A stretch of DNA of 64,000 nt, from assembly GCA_947650365.1 (NCBI GenBank), contig CANTAL010000096.1:682001-746000 (forward strand), given 5' to 3'. This DNA is from Chamaelirium japonicum (taxonomy: Eukaryota > Streptophyta > Magnoliopsida > Liliales > Melanthiaceae). The translations under genes and the position numbers were made by a program. The notes below the pieces were generated by a model, which worked only from the letters and a program-made list of their open reading frames with translations, ran no database searches and was not told the origin of the DNA. Shown here in pieces: positions 27,601-41,149 of the stretch; within the stretch, counting starts at the first letter, position 1; every line of letters starts with the position of its first letter.

Positions 27601-30240
27601 ATCTTACGAATGAATTAGAATGGATCGTACGAATGAATTAGAATGGATCGTACGAATGAATTAGAATGGATACATTCATGCGAATGAATTAGAATGGATC
27701 GGACGAATGAATTAGAATGGATCGTACGAATGATTTAGAATGGATCAAATGAATGAATTAGAATGGTTACATTCATGCGAATGAATTAGAATGGATCGTA
27801 TGAATGGATTAGAATGGATCGTACGAATGGATTAGAATGGATACATTCGAGCGAATGAATTAGAATGGATCGTACGAATGAATTAGAATGGATCGTACGA
27901 ATGGATTAGAATGGATCCTACGAATGGATTAGAATGGATACCTTTGTGCATATGAATTAGAATGGATCGTACGAATGAATTAGAATGGATCATATTAATG
28001 AATTAGAATGGATCGTACGAATGAATTAGGATGGATACATTCATGCACGATCCATTCTAATTCATTCACACGAATGTATCCATTCTAATTCATTCGTACG
28101 ATCCATTCTAATTCATTAATATGATCCATTCTATTTCATTCGTACGATCCATTCTTACTCATTCGTATGATCCATTCTAATTCATTCGCACAAATGTATC
28201 CATTCTAAATCATTCGTACGATCCATTCTAATTCATTCGTACGATCCATTCTAAATCATTTGTACAATCCATTCTATTTCATTCGTACGATCAATTCTAA
28301 TTCATTAGCACGATCCATTCTAATTCATTCGTACGATCCATTCAAATTCATTCGCACGATCCATTCTAATGCATTCGCACGAATGTATCCATTCTAATCC
28401 ATTCGTACGATCCATTCTAATCCATTCGTACGATCCATTCTAATTCATTCGCATTAATGTAACCATTCTAATTCATTCGCATTAATGTAACCATACTAAT
28501 TCATTCATTTGATCCATTCTAATTCATTCGTACGATCCATTCTAATTCATTCGTCCAATCCTTTCTAATTCATTCGCACGAATGTATCCATTCTAAACCA
28601 TTCATACGATCCATTCTAATTTATTCGTACGATCCATTCTAATTCATTCGCACGAATGTATCCAGTCTAATTCATTCATACGATCCATTCTAATTCATTC
28701 GTACGATCCATTCTAATTCATTCGTAAGATCTATTCTAATTCATTCGTACGATCCATTCTAATTCATTCGTACGATCCATTCTAATTCATTCGCACGAAT
28801 GTATCCATTCTAGTTCATTCATACGATCCATTCTAATTCATTCGCACGATCCATTCTACTTCATTCGTACGATCCATTCTAATTCATTCATACGATCCAT
28901 TCTAATTCATTCGTACGATCCATTCTAATTCATTCGCACAAATGTATCCGTTCTAATTTATTCGTACGATCCATTCTAATTCATTCGCACGATCCATTCT
29001 AATTCATTCATACGATCCATTCTAATTCTTTCACACGATCCATTCTAATTCATTCGTACGATCCATTCTAATTCATTCGCACGATCCATTCTAATTCATT
29101 CGTACGATCCATTCTAATTCATTCGTACGATCCATTCTAATTCATTCGCACAAATGTATCCATTCTAATTCATTCGTACGATCCATTCTAATTCATTCGC
29201 ACGATCCATTCTAATTCATTCGTACGATCCTTTCTAATTCATTCGCACGATCTGTTCGTATTCATTCGCACAATCCATTCTAATTCATTCGCACGAATGT
29301 ATCCATTCTAATTCATTCGTACGATCCATTCTAATTCATTCGTACGATCCATTCTAATTCATTCGTATGATCCATTCTAATTCATTCGTATGATCCATTC
29401 TAATTAGAATGGATCGTACGAATGAATTTGAATGGATCTTACGAATGAATTAGAATGAATCGTACGAATGAATTAGAATGGATCGTACGAATGAATTAGA
29501 ATGGATACATTCGTGCGAATGAATTAGAATGGATCGGACGAATGAATTAGAATGGATCGTACGAATGAATTAGAATGGATCAAATAAATGAATTAGAATG
29601 GTTACATTCATGCGAATGAATTACAATGGATCGTACGAATGGATTAGAATGGATCGTACGAATGGATTAGAATGGATATATTCGAGCGAATGAATTAGAA
29701 TGGATCGTACGAATGGATTAGAATGGATCCTACGAATGGATTAGAATGGATACCTTTGTGCATATGAATTAGAATGGATCGTACGAATGAATTAGAATGG
29801 ATCATATTAATGAATTAGAATGGATACATTCGTGCGAATGAATTAGAATGGATCGTACGAATGAATTAGAATGGATCATACGAATGGATTAGAATGGATC
29901 CGACGAATGGATTAGAATGGATACCTTTGTGCATATGAATTAGAATGGATCGTACGAATGAATTAGAATGGATCATATTAATGAATTAGAATGGATCGTA
30001 CGAATGAATTAGAATGTATACATTCGTGCACGATCCATTCTAATTCATTCGCACGAATGTATCCATTCTAATTCATTCGTACGATCCATTCTAATTCATT
30101 AATATGATCCATTTTAATTCATTCGTACGATCCACTCTAATTCATATGCACAAAGGTATCCATTCTAATTCATTCGTACGATCCATTCTAATTCAGGATC
30201 GTACGAATGAATTAGAATGGATACATTCGTGCGAATGAAT
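24230..30240. repeat. Segmental copy 1 of a 6-kb tandem duplication
   Basis: The block series here (R 24605-25031, F to 26562, R to 27468, F to 28044, R to 29403, F to 30029, R to 30195) is repeated in the same order at 31218-36579. Matching landmarks are offset by about 6591-6614 bp on the left and 6338-6361 bp on the right. The change comes mainly from the F block 25032-26562, which is about 275 bp longer than its partner. Landmarks include CTAGATCGCATGATCC (25401 and 32015) and the palindromic joint CTAATTAG (29403 and 35764). Confidence 0.88.
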
Positions 30241-30829
30241 TAGAATTGATCGTACGAATGAATTAGAATGGTTCGTACGAATGAATTAGAATGGATCATA
30301 CGAATGAATTAGAATGGATCGTATGAATGAATTAGAATGGATACATTCGTGCGAATGAATTAGAATGGATTGTGCGAATGAATAAGAACAGATCGTGCGA
30401 ATGAATTAGAATGGATCGTACGAATGAATTTGAATGGATCGTGTGAAAGAATTAGAATGGATCGTACGAATGAATTAGAATGGATCGTGCGAATGAATTA
30501 GAATGGATCGTACGAATGAATTAGAATGGATACATTTGTGCGAATGAATTAGAATGGATCGTACGAATGAATTAGAATGGATCGTATGAATGAATTAGAA
30601 TGGATCGTACGAATGAATTAGAATGGATAGTGCGAATGAATTAGAATGGATCGTACGAATGAATTAGAATGGATCGTACGAATGAACTAGAATGGATACA
30701 TTCGTGCGAATGAATTAGAATGGATCGTACGAATGAATTAGAATAGATCGTACGAATGAATTAGAATGGATCTTACGAATGAATTAGAATGGATTGTATG
30801 AATGAATTAGAATGGATTGTATGAATGAA
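30241..30829. repeat. F satellite between the two 6-kb copies
   Basis: About 0.6 kb of ordinary F monomers, with 28-bp units and one run of GAATGAATAAGAAC-type units near 30380. I did not find a counterpart in the neighbouring 6-kb duplicated segments. It is otherwise like F sequence elsewhere in the array. Confidence 0.6.
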
Positions 30830-33800
30830 TTAGAATGGATCATATGAATGAATTAGAATGGATCGTGCGAATGAATTCGAATGGATCGTACGAATGAATT
30901 AGAATGGATCGTACGAATGAATTAGAATGGATACATTCGTGCGAATGAATTAGAATGGATACATTCGTGCGAATGAATTAGAATAGATCGTATGAATGAA
31001 TTAGAATGGATCCTATGAATGAATTAGAATGGATCGTGCGAATGAATTAGAATGGATCGTACGAATGAATTAGAATGGATCGTGCTAATGAATTAGAATT
31101 GATCGAATGAATGAATTTGCATGGATCGTGCTAATGAATTAGAATGGAACGTACGAATGAACTTGAATGGATCGTGTGAAAGAATTAGAATGGATTGTAT
31201 GAATGAATTACAATGAATTCGTACGATCCATTCGAATTCATTCGCACGATCCATTCTAATTCATTCATACGATCCAGTCTAATTCATTCATACAATCCAT
31301 TCTAATTCTTTCACACGATCCATTCTAATTCATTCGTAGGATCCATTCTAATTCATTCGTACAATCTATTCTATTTCATTCGTACGATCCATTCTTACAC
31401 ATTCGTATGATCCATTCTAATTCATTCGGACGAATGTATCCATTCTAATTTATTCGTACGATCCATTCTAATTCATTCGTACGATCCATTCTAATTCGTT
31501 CGTACGAATCATTCTTACTCATTCGTATGATCCATTCTAATTCATTCGTACGATCCATTCTAATTCATTCGTACGATCCATTCTAATTCATTCGCACAAT
31601 CTATTCTAATTCATTCGTACGATCCATTCTAATTCTTTCGTACGATCGTACGAGTGAATTAGAATGGATCGTACGGAATGTATTAGAATGGATTGTATGA
31701 ATGAATTAGAATGGATACATTCGTGCGAATGAATTAGAATGGATCATACGAATGAGTAAGAATGGATTGTACGAATGAATTAGAATAGATCGTACAAATG
31801 AATTAGAATGGATCGTACGAATTAATTAGAATGGATCATACGAATGAGTAAGAATGGATCGTACAAATGAAATAGAATGGATTGTACGAATGAATTAGAA
31901 TGGATCGTACGAATGAATTAGAATGGATCGTGTGAAAGAATTAGAATGCATTGTATGAATGAAGTAGAATGGATCGTATGAATGAATTAGAATGGATCGT
32001 GCGAATGAATTCGACTAGATCGCATGATCCATTCGAATAGAATGGATCGTATGAATGAATTAGAATGGATCGGGCGAATGAATTAGAATGGATCGTATGA
32101 ATGAATTAGAATGGATCGTGCGAATGAATTAGAATGGATCATACGAATGAATTAGAATGGATCGTACGAATGAATTAGAATGGATCATACGAATGACTAA
32201 GAATGGATCGTACGAATGAAATAGAATGGATTGTACGAATGAATTAGAATGGATACATTCGTGCGAATGAATTAGAATGGATCGTACCAACGAGTAAGAA
32301 TGGATCGTACGAATGAAATAGAATGGATTGTGCGAATGAATTAGAATGGATCGTACGAATGAATTAGAATGGATCGTGTGAAAGAATTAGAATGGATTGT
32401 ATGAATGAATTAGAATAGATTGTATGAATGAATTAGAATGGGTCGTACGAATGAATTAGAATGGATAGTACGAATGAATTAGAATTGATCGTACGAATGA
32501 ATTAGAATGGATACATTCGTGCGAATGAATTAGAATGGATACATTTGTGCGAAAGAATTAGAATAGATCGTATGAATGAATTAGAATGGATCCTATGAAT
32601 GAAATAGAATGGATCGTGCGAATGAATTAGAATGGATCGTACGAATGAATTAGAATGGATCTTGCTAATGAATTAGAATTGATCGAACGAATGAATTAGC
32701 ATGGATCGTGCTAATGAATTTGAATTGATCGTACGAATGAATTAGAATGGATCATGCGAATGAATTAGAATGGATTGTACGAATGAATTAAAATGGATAC
32801 ATTTGTGCGAATAAATTAGAATGGATCGTACGAATGAATTAGAATGGATCGTATGAATGAATTAGAATGGATCGTGCAAATGAATTCGAATGGATCGTAC
32901 GAATTCATTCTAATTCATTCATACAATCCATTCTAATTCTTTCACACGATCCATTCTAATTCATTCGTACGTTCCATTCTAATTCATTAACACGATCCAT
33001 GCAAATTCATTCGTTCGATCAATTTTAATTCATTAGCACGATCCATTCTAATTCATTCGTACGATCCATTCTAATTCATTCGCATGATCCATTCTAATTC
33101 ATTCATAGGATCCATTCTAATTCATTCATACGATCTATTCTAATTCTTTCGCACGAATGTATCCATTCTAATTCATTCGCATGAATGTATCCATTCTAAT
33201 TCATTCGTACGATCCATTCTAATTCATTCGTACGATCCATTCTAATTCATTCGTACGACCCATTCTAATTCATTCATACGATCTATTCTAATTCATTCAT
33301 ACAATCCATTCTAATTCTTTCACATGATTTCTAATTCATTCGTACGATCCATTCTAATTCATTCGCACAATCCATTCTATTTCATTCGTGCGATCCATTC
33401 TTACTCATTGGTACGATCCATTCTAATTCATTCGCACGAATGTATCCATTCTAATTCATTCGTATGAATCCATTCTAATTCATTCGTACAATCTATTCTA
33501 TTTCATTCGTACGATCCATTCTTACTCATTCGTATGATCCATTCTAATTCATTCGGACGAATGTATCCATTCTAATTTATTCGTACGATCCATTCTAATT
33601 CATTCGTACGATCCATCCTAATTCATTCGTACGATCCATTCTAATTCATTTGTCTGATACATTCTAATTCATTCGCACGAATGTATCCATTCTAATTCAT
33701 TCGTACGATCCATTCTAATTCATTCGTAAGATCCATTCTAATTCATTCGTACGATCCATTCTAATTCATTCGTACGATCCATTCTAATTCATTCGCACGA

Positions 33801-36620
33801 TCCATGCTAATGAATTAGAATGTATCGTACGAATGAATTAGAATGGATCGTACGAATGAATTAGAATGGATCTTACGAATGAATTAGAATGGATTGTACG
33901 AATGAATTAGAATGGATCGTACGAATGAATTAGAATGGATCTTACGAATGAATTAGAATGGATCGTACGAATGAATTAGAATGGATCGTACGAATGAATT
34001 AGAATGGATACGTTCATGCGAATGAATTAGAATGGATCGGATGAATGAATTAGAATGGATCGTACGAATGAATTAGAATGGATCAAATGAGTGAATTAGA
34101 ATGGTTACATTCATGCGAATGAATTAGAATGGATCGTACGAATGGATTAGAATGGATCGTACGAATGGATTAGAATGGATACATTCGAGCGAATGAATTA
34201 GAATGGATCGTACGAATGAATTAGAATGGATCGTACGAATAGATTAGAATGGATCCTACGAATGGATTAGAATGGATACCTTTGTGCATATGAATTAGAA
34301 TGGATCGTACGAATGAATTAGAATGGATCATATTAATGAATTAGAATGGATCGTACGAATGAATTAGGATGGATACATTCATGCACGATCCATTCTAATT
34401 CATTCGCACGAATGTATCCATTCTAATTCATTCGTACGATCCATTCTAATTCATTAATATGATCCATTCTATTTCATTCGTACGATCCATTCTTACTCAT
34501 TCGTATGATCCATTCTAATTCATTCGCACAAATGTATCCAATCTAAATCATTAGTACGATCCATTCTAATTCATTCGTACGATCCATTCTAAATCATTCA
34601 TACAATCCATTCTATTTCATTTGTACGATCAATTCTAATTCATTAGCACGATCCATTCTAATTCATTCGTACGATCCATTCAAATTCATTCGCACGATCC
34701 ATTCTAATGCATTCGCACGAATGTATCCATTCTAATCCATTCGTACGATCCATTCTAATCCATTCGTACGATCCATTCTAATTGATTCGCATTAATGTAA
34801 CCATTCTAATTCATTCGCATTAATGTAACCATACTAATTCATTCATTTGACCCATTCTAATTCATTCGTACGATCCATTCTAATTCATTCGTCCAATCCT
34901 TTCTAATTCATTAGCACGAATGTATCCATTCTAAACCATTCATACGATCCATTCTAATTTATTCGTACGATCCATTCTAATTCATTCGCACGAATGTATC
35001 CATTCTAATTCATTCATACGATCCATTCTAATTCATTCGTACGATCCATTCTAATTCATTCGTAAGATCTATTCTAATTCATTCGTACGATCCATTCTAA
35101 TTCATTCGTACGATCCATTCTAATTCATTCGCACGAATGTATCCATTCTAGTTCATTCATACGATCCATTCTAATTCATTCGCACGATCAATTCTACTTC
35201 ATTCGTACGATCCATTCTAATTCATTCATACGATCCATTCTAATTCATTCGTACGATCCATTCTAATTCATTCGCACAAATGTATCCGTTCTAATTTATT
35301 CGTACGATCCATTCTAATTCATTCGCACGATCCATTCTAATTCATTCGTACGATCCATTCTAATTCTTTCACACGATCCATTCTAATTCATTCGTACGAT
35401 GCATTCTAATTCATTCGCACGATCCATTCTAATTCATTCGTACGATCCATTCTAATTCATTCATATGATCCATTCTAATTCATTCGTACGATCCATTCTA
35501 ATTCATTCGCACAAATGTATCCATTCTAATTCATTCGTACGATCCATTCTAATTCATTCGCACGATCCATTCTAATTCATTCGTACGATCCTTTCTAATT
35601 CATTTGCACGATCTGTTCTTATTCATTCGCACAATCCATTCTAATTCATTCGCACGAATGTATCCATTCTAATTCATTCGTACGATCCATTCTAATTCAT
35701 TCGTACGATCCATTCTAATTCATTCGTACGATCCATTCTAATTCATTCGTACGATCCATTCTAATTAGAATGGATCGTACGAATGAATTAGAATGGATCT
35801 TACGAATGAATTAGAATGAATCGTACGAATGAATTAGAATGGATCGTACGAATGAATTAGAATGGATACATTCGTGCGAATGAATTAGAATGGATCGGAC
35901 GAATGAATTAGAATGGATCGTACGAATGAATTAGAATGGATCAAATGAATGAATTAGAATGGTTACATTCATGCGAATGAATTACAATGGATCGTACGAA
36001 TGGATTAGAATGGATCGTACGAATGGATTAGAATGGATATATTCGAGCGAATGAATTAGATTGGATCGTACGAATGAATTAGAATGGATCGTACGAATGG
36101 ATTAGAATGGATCCTACGAATGGATTAGAATGGATACCTTTGTGCATATGAATTAGAATGGATCGTACGAATGAATTAGAATGGATCATATTAATGAATT
36201 AGAATGGATACATTCGTGCGAATGAATTAGAATGGATCGTACGAATGAATTAGAATGGATCATACGAATGGATTAGAATGCATCCGACGAATGGATTAGA
36301 ATGGATACCTTTGTGCATATGAATTAGAATGGATCGTACGAATGAATTAGAATGGATCATATTAATGAATTAGAATGGATCGTACGAATGAATTAGAATG
36401 TATACATTCGTGCACGATCCATTCTAATTCATTCGCACGAATGTATCCATTCTAATTCATTCGTACGATCCATTCTAATTCATTAATATGATCCATTCTA
36501 ATTCATTCGTACGATCCACTCTAATTCATATGCACAAAGGTATCCATTCTAATTCATTCGTACGATCCATTCTAATTCAGGATCGTACGAATGAATTAGA
36601 ATGGATACATTCGTGCGAAT
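30830..36620. repeat. Segmental copy 2 of the 6-kb tandem duplication
   Basis: Blocks are R 31218-31644, F to 32900, R to 33806, F to 34383, R to 35764, F to 36411, R to 36579, mirroring copy 1 block for block. Differences are single bases, whole missing or added 23-bp monomers, and one roughly 275-bp difference in the second block. The joint at 35764/35765 has become, or stayed, a perfect 70-bp palindrome. In copy 1 the same joint is perfect for only 24 bp because of a CG/TG difference. Confidence 0.88.
35730..35799. repeat. 70-bp perfect spacer-free palindrome at an R-to-F joint
   Basis: The left 35 bases (35730-35764) are the exact reverse complement of the right 35 (35765-35799). The centre is CTAATTAG, where the AATT of the 14-bp core is shared by both strands. 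The first mismatch is at 35729/35800. The related joint at 29403/29404 is perfect only over 29392-29415. Confidence 0.9.
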
Positions 36621-39600
36621 GAATTAGAATTGATCGTACGAATGAACTAGAATGGATACATTCGTGCGAATGAATTAGAATGGATCGTACGAATGAATTA
36701 GAAAAGATCGTACGAATGAGCTAGAATGGATCTTACGAATGAATTAGAATGGATCGTACGAATGAATTAGAATGGATACATTCGTGCGAATGAATTAGAA
36801 TGGATCGGACCAATGAATTAGAATGGATCGTACGAATGAATTAGAATGGATCGTACGAATAAATTAGAATGGATACATTCATCCGAATGAATTAGAATGG
36901 ATCATATGAATGAGTAAGAATGGATCGTACGAATGAAATAGAATAGATTGTACGAATGAATTAGAATAGATTCATACGAATGAATTAGAATGGATACATT
37001 CGTGCGAATGAATTAGAATGGATCGTACCAATGAGTAAGAATGGATCGTACGAATGAAATAGAATGGATTGTGCGAATGAATTAGAATGGATCGTACGAA
37101 TGAATTAGAATGGATCGTGTGAAAGAATTAGAATGGATTGTATCAATGAATTAGAATAGATCGTATGAATGAATTAGAATGGATCGTACGAATGAATTAG
37201 AATGGATCGTACGAATGAATTAGAATGGATCGTACGAATGAATTAGAATGGATACATTCGTGCGAATGAATTAGAATGGATACATTCGTGCGGAAGAATT
37301 AGAATAGATTGTATGAATGAATTAGAATGGATCCTATGAATGAATTAGAATGGATCGTGCGAATGAATTAGAATGGATCGTACGAATGAATTAGAATAGA
37401 TCGTACGAATGAATTAGAGTGGATCGTACAAAGGAATTAGAATGGATCGTATGAATGAATTAGAATGGATATATTCGTGCAAATGAATTAGAATGGATCG
37501 TATGAATGTATTAGAATGGATTGTATGAGTGAATTAGAATGGATCGTACGAATGAATTAGAATGGATTGTATGAATGAATTAGAATGGATCGTACGAATG
37601 AATTAGAATGGATCATACGAATTAATTTGAATGGATCATACGAATGAATTAGAATGGATCGTACGAATGAATTAGAATGGATACATTCGTGCGAATGAAT
37701 TAGAATGGATAGTGCGAATGAATAAGAACAGATCGTGCGAATGAATTAGAATGGATCGTACGAATGAATTAGAATGGATCGTGCGAATGAATTAGAATGG
37801 ATCGTACGAATGAATTAGAATGGATACATTTGTCCGAATGAATTAGAATGGATCATACGAATGAATTAGAATGGATTGTATGAATGAATTAGAATGGATC
37901 GTACGAATGAATTAGAATGGATCGTGCGAATGAATTAGAATCGATCGTACGAATGAATTAGAATGGATCGTGGGAAAGAATTAGAATGGATCGTACGAAT
38001 GAATTAGAATGGATCGTGCGAATGAATTAGAATGGATCGTACGATTGAATTAGAATGGATCGTGCTAATAAATTAGAATTGATCGAACGAATGAATTAGC
38101 ATGGATCGTGCTAATGAATTAGAATCGATCGTACGAATGAATTAGAATGGATCGTGCGAATGAATTAGAATGGATCCTACAAATGAATTAGAATGGATAC
38201 ATTTGTGCGAATGAATTAGAATGGACCGTATGAATGAATTATAATGGATCGTGCGAATAAATTTGAATGGATCGTACGAATTCATTCTAATTCATTCATA
38301 CAATCCATTCTAATTCTTTCACACGATCCATTCTAATTCATTCGTACGTTCCATTCTAATTCATTAGCACGATCCATGCTAATTCATTCGTTCGATCAAT
38401 TCTAATTCATTAGCACGATCCATTCTAATTCATTCGTACGATCCATTCTAATTCATTCGCACGATCCATTCTAATTCATTCATAGGATTCATTCTAATTC
38501 ATTCATACGATCTATTCTAAATCTTTCGCACGAATGTATCCATTCTAATTCATTCGTACGATCCATTCTAATTCATTCATACGATCCATTCTAATTCATT
38601 CATCCGATCTTTTCTAATTCATTCATACAATCCATTCGAATTCTTTCACACGATCCATTCTAATTCATTCGTCCGATCCATTCTAATTCATTCGCACAAT
38701 CCATTCTATTTCATTCGTACGATCCATTCTTACTCATTGGTATGATCCGTTCTAATTCATTCGCACGAATGTATCCATTCTAATTCATTCGTACGAATCC
38801 ATTCTAATTCATTCATACAATCTATTCTATTTCATTCGTACGATCCATTCTTACTCATTCGTATGATCCATTCTAATTCATTCGGACGAATGTATCCATT
38901 CTAATTTATTCGTACGATATTTCTAATTCATTCGTACGATCCATTCTAATTCATTCGTACGATCCATTCTAATTCATTATTCCGATCCATTCTAATTCAT
39001 TCGCACCAATGTATCCATTCTAATTCATTCGTACGATCCATTCTAATTCATTCGTAAGATCCATTCTAATTCATTCGTACGATCCATTCTAATTCATTCG
39101 TACGATCCATTCTAATTCATTCACACGAATGTATCCATTCTAGTTCATATGTACGATCCATTCTAATTCATTCGTACGATCCATTCTAATTCATTCGCAC
39201 GATCCATTCTAATTCATTCGTACGATCCATTCTAATTTATTCATACGATCCATTCTAATTCATTCGTACGATCCATTCTAATTCATTCGCACAAATGTAT
39301 CCATTCTAATTCATTCGTATGATCCATTCTAATTCATTCGCACGATCCATTCTAATTCATTCGTACGATCCATTCTAATTCTTTCACACGATCCATTCTA
39401 ATTCATTCGTACGATCCATTCTAATTCATTCGCACGATCCATTCTAATTCATTCGTACGATCCATTCTAATTCATTCATACGATCCATTCTAATTCATTC
39501 GTATGATCCATTCTAAATCTTTCGCAAAAATGTATCCATTCTAATTCATTCGTACGATCCATTCTAATTCATTCGTACGATCCATTCTAATTCATTCGTA

Positions 39601-41149
39601 TGATCCATTCTAATTAATTCGTATGATCCATTCTAATTCATTCGTACGATCCATTCTAATTCATTCATACAATCAATTCTAATTCATTCGCACGAATGTA
39701 TCCATTCTAATTAATTCGTACGATCCATTCTAATTCATTCGTATGATCTATTCTTATTCATTCGCACGATCCAGTCTAATTGATTCGCACGATCCATTCT
39801 AATTCATTCGCACGAATGTATCCATTCTAATTCATTCGCACGATTGTATGATAGAATTAGAATGCATTGGATGAAAGAATTAGAATGGATCGTGCGAATG
39901 AATTAGAATGGATCGTACGAAGGAATTAGAATGGATCGTACAAATGAGTAAGAATGGATCGTACGAATGAATTAGAATGGATCTTACAAATGAATTAGAA
40001 TGGATCATACGAATTAATTAGAATGGATCGTACGAATGAATTAGAATGGATCGTACGAATGAATTAGAATGGATACATTCGTGCGAATGAATTAGAATGG
40101 ATCGGACGAATGAATTAGAATGGATCGTACGAATGAATTAGAATGGATCGTATGAATGAATTAGAATGGATCGTACGAATGAATTAGAATCGATCGTGCA
40201 AATGAATTAGAATGGATCGTACGAATGAATTAGAATGGATCGTACGAATGAACTAGAATGGATACATTCGTGCGAATGAATTAGAATGGATCGTACGAAT
40301 GAATTAGAATGGATCGTACAAATGAGTAAGAATGGATCGTACGAATGAATTAGAATGGATCTTACAAATGAATTAGAATGGATCATACGAATTAATTAGA
40401 ATGGATCGTACGAATGAATTAGAATGGATCGTACGAATGAATTAGAATGGATACATTCGTGCGAATGAATTAGAATGGATCGGACGAATGAATTAGAATG
40501 GATCGTACGAATGAATTAGAATGGATACATTTGTGCGAATGAATTAGAATGGATTGTACGAATGAATTAGAATGGATCGTATGAATGAATTAGAATGGAT
40601 CGTACGAATGAATTAGAATCGATCGTGCGAATGAATTAGAATGGATCGTACGAATGAACTAGAATGGATACATTCGTGCGAATGAATTAGAATGGATCAT
40701 ACGAATGAATTAGAATGGATCGTACGAATGAATTAGAATGGATCTTAAGAATGAATTAGAATGGATCGTACGAATGAATTAGAATGGATCGTACGAATGA
40801 ATTAGAATGGATACATTCGTGCGAATGAATTAGAATGGATAGGACGAATGAATTAGAATGGATCGTACGAATGAATTAGAATGGATCGTACGAATGAATT
40901 AGAATGGATCGTACGTATAAATTAGAATGGATACATTCGTCCGAATGAATTAGAATGGATCATACGAATGAGTAAGAATGGATCGTACGAATGAAATAGA
41001 ATAGATTGTACGAATGAATTAGAATGGATCCTACGAATGAATTAGAATGGATCGTGTGAAAGAATTAGAATGGATTGTATGAATGAATTAGAATGGATCG
41101 TATGAATGAATTAGAAAGGATCGTGCGAATGAATTCGAATGGATGGTAC
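36621..41149. repeat. Satellite blocks F/R/F; right part of a copy pair with about 3.2-5.9 kb
   Basis: F runs to about 38278, R to about 39842, F to about 41149. The R block starts and ends with the same variant series as 3216-5038, and the final joint is again GAATTCGAATGG...ATTCATTC. The F block contains an internal repeat of about 0.37 kb: the series of 28-bp units with GGATCTTACAAATG and GGATCATACGAATTAATT near 39960-40130 recurs at 40320-40490. Confidence 0.82.
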
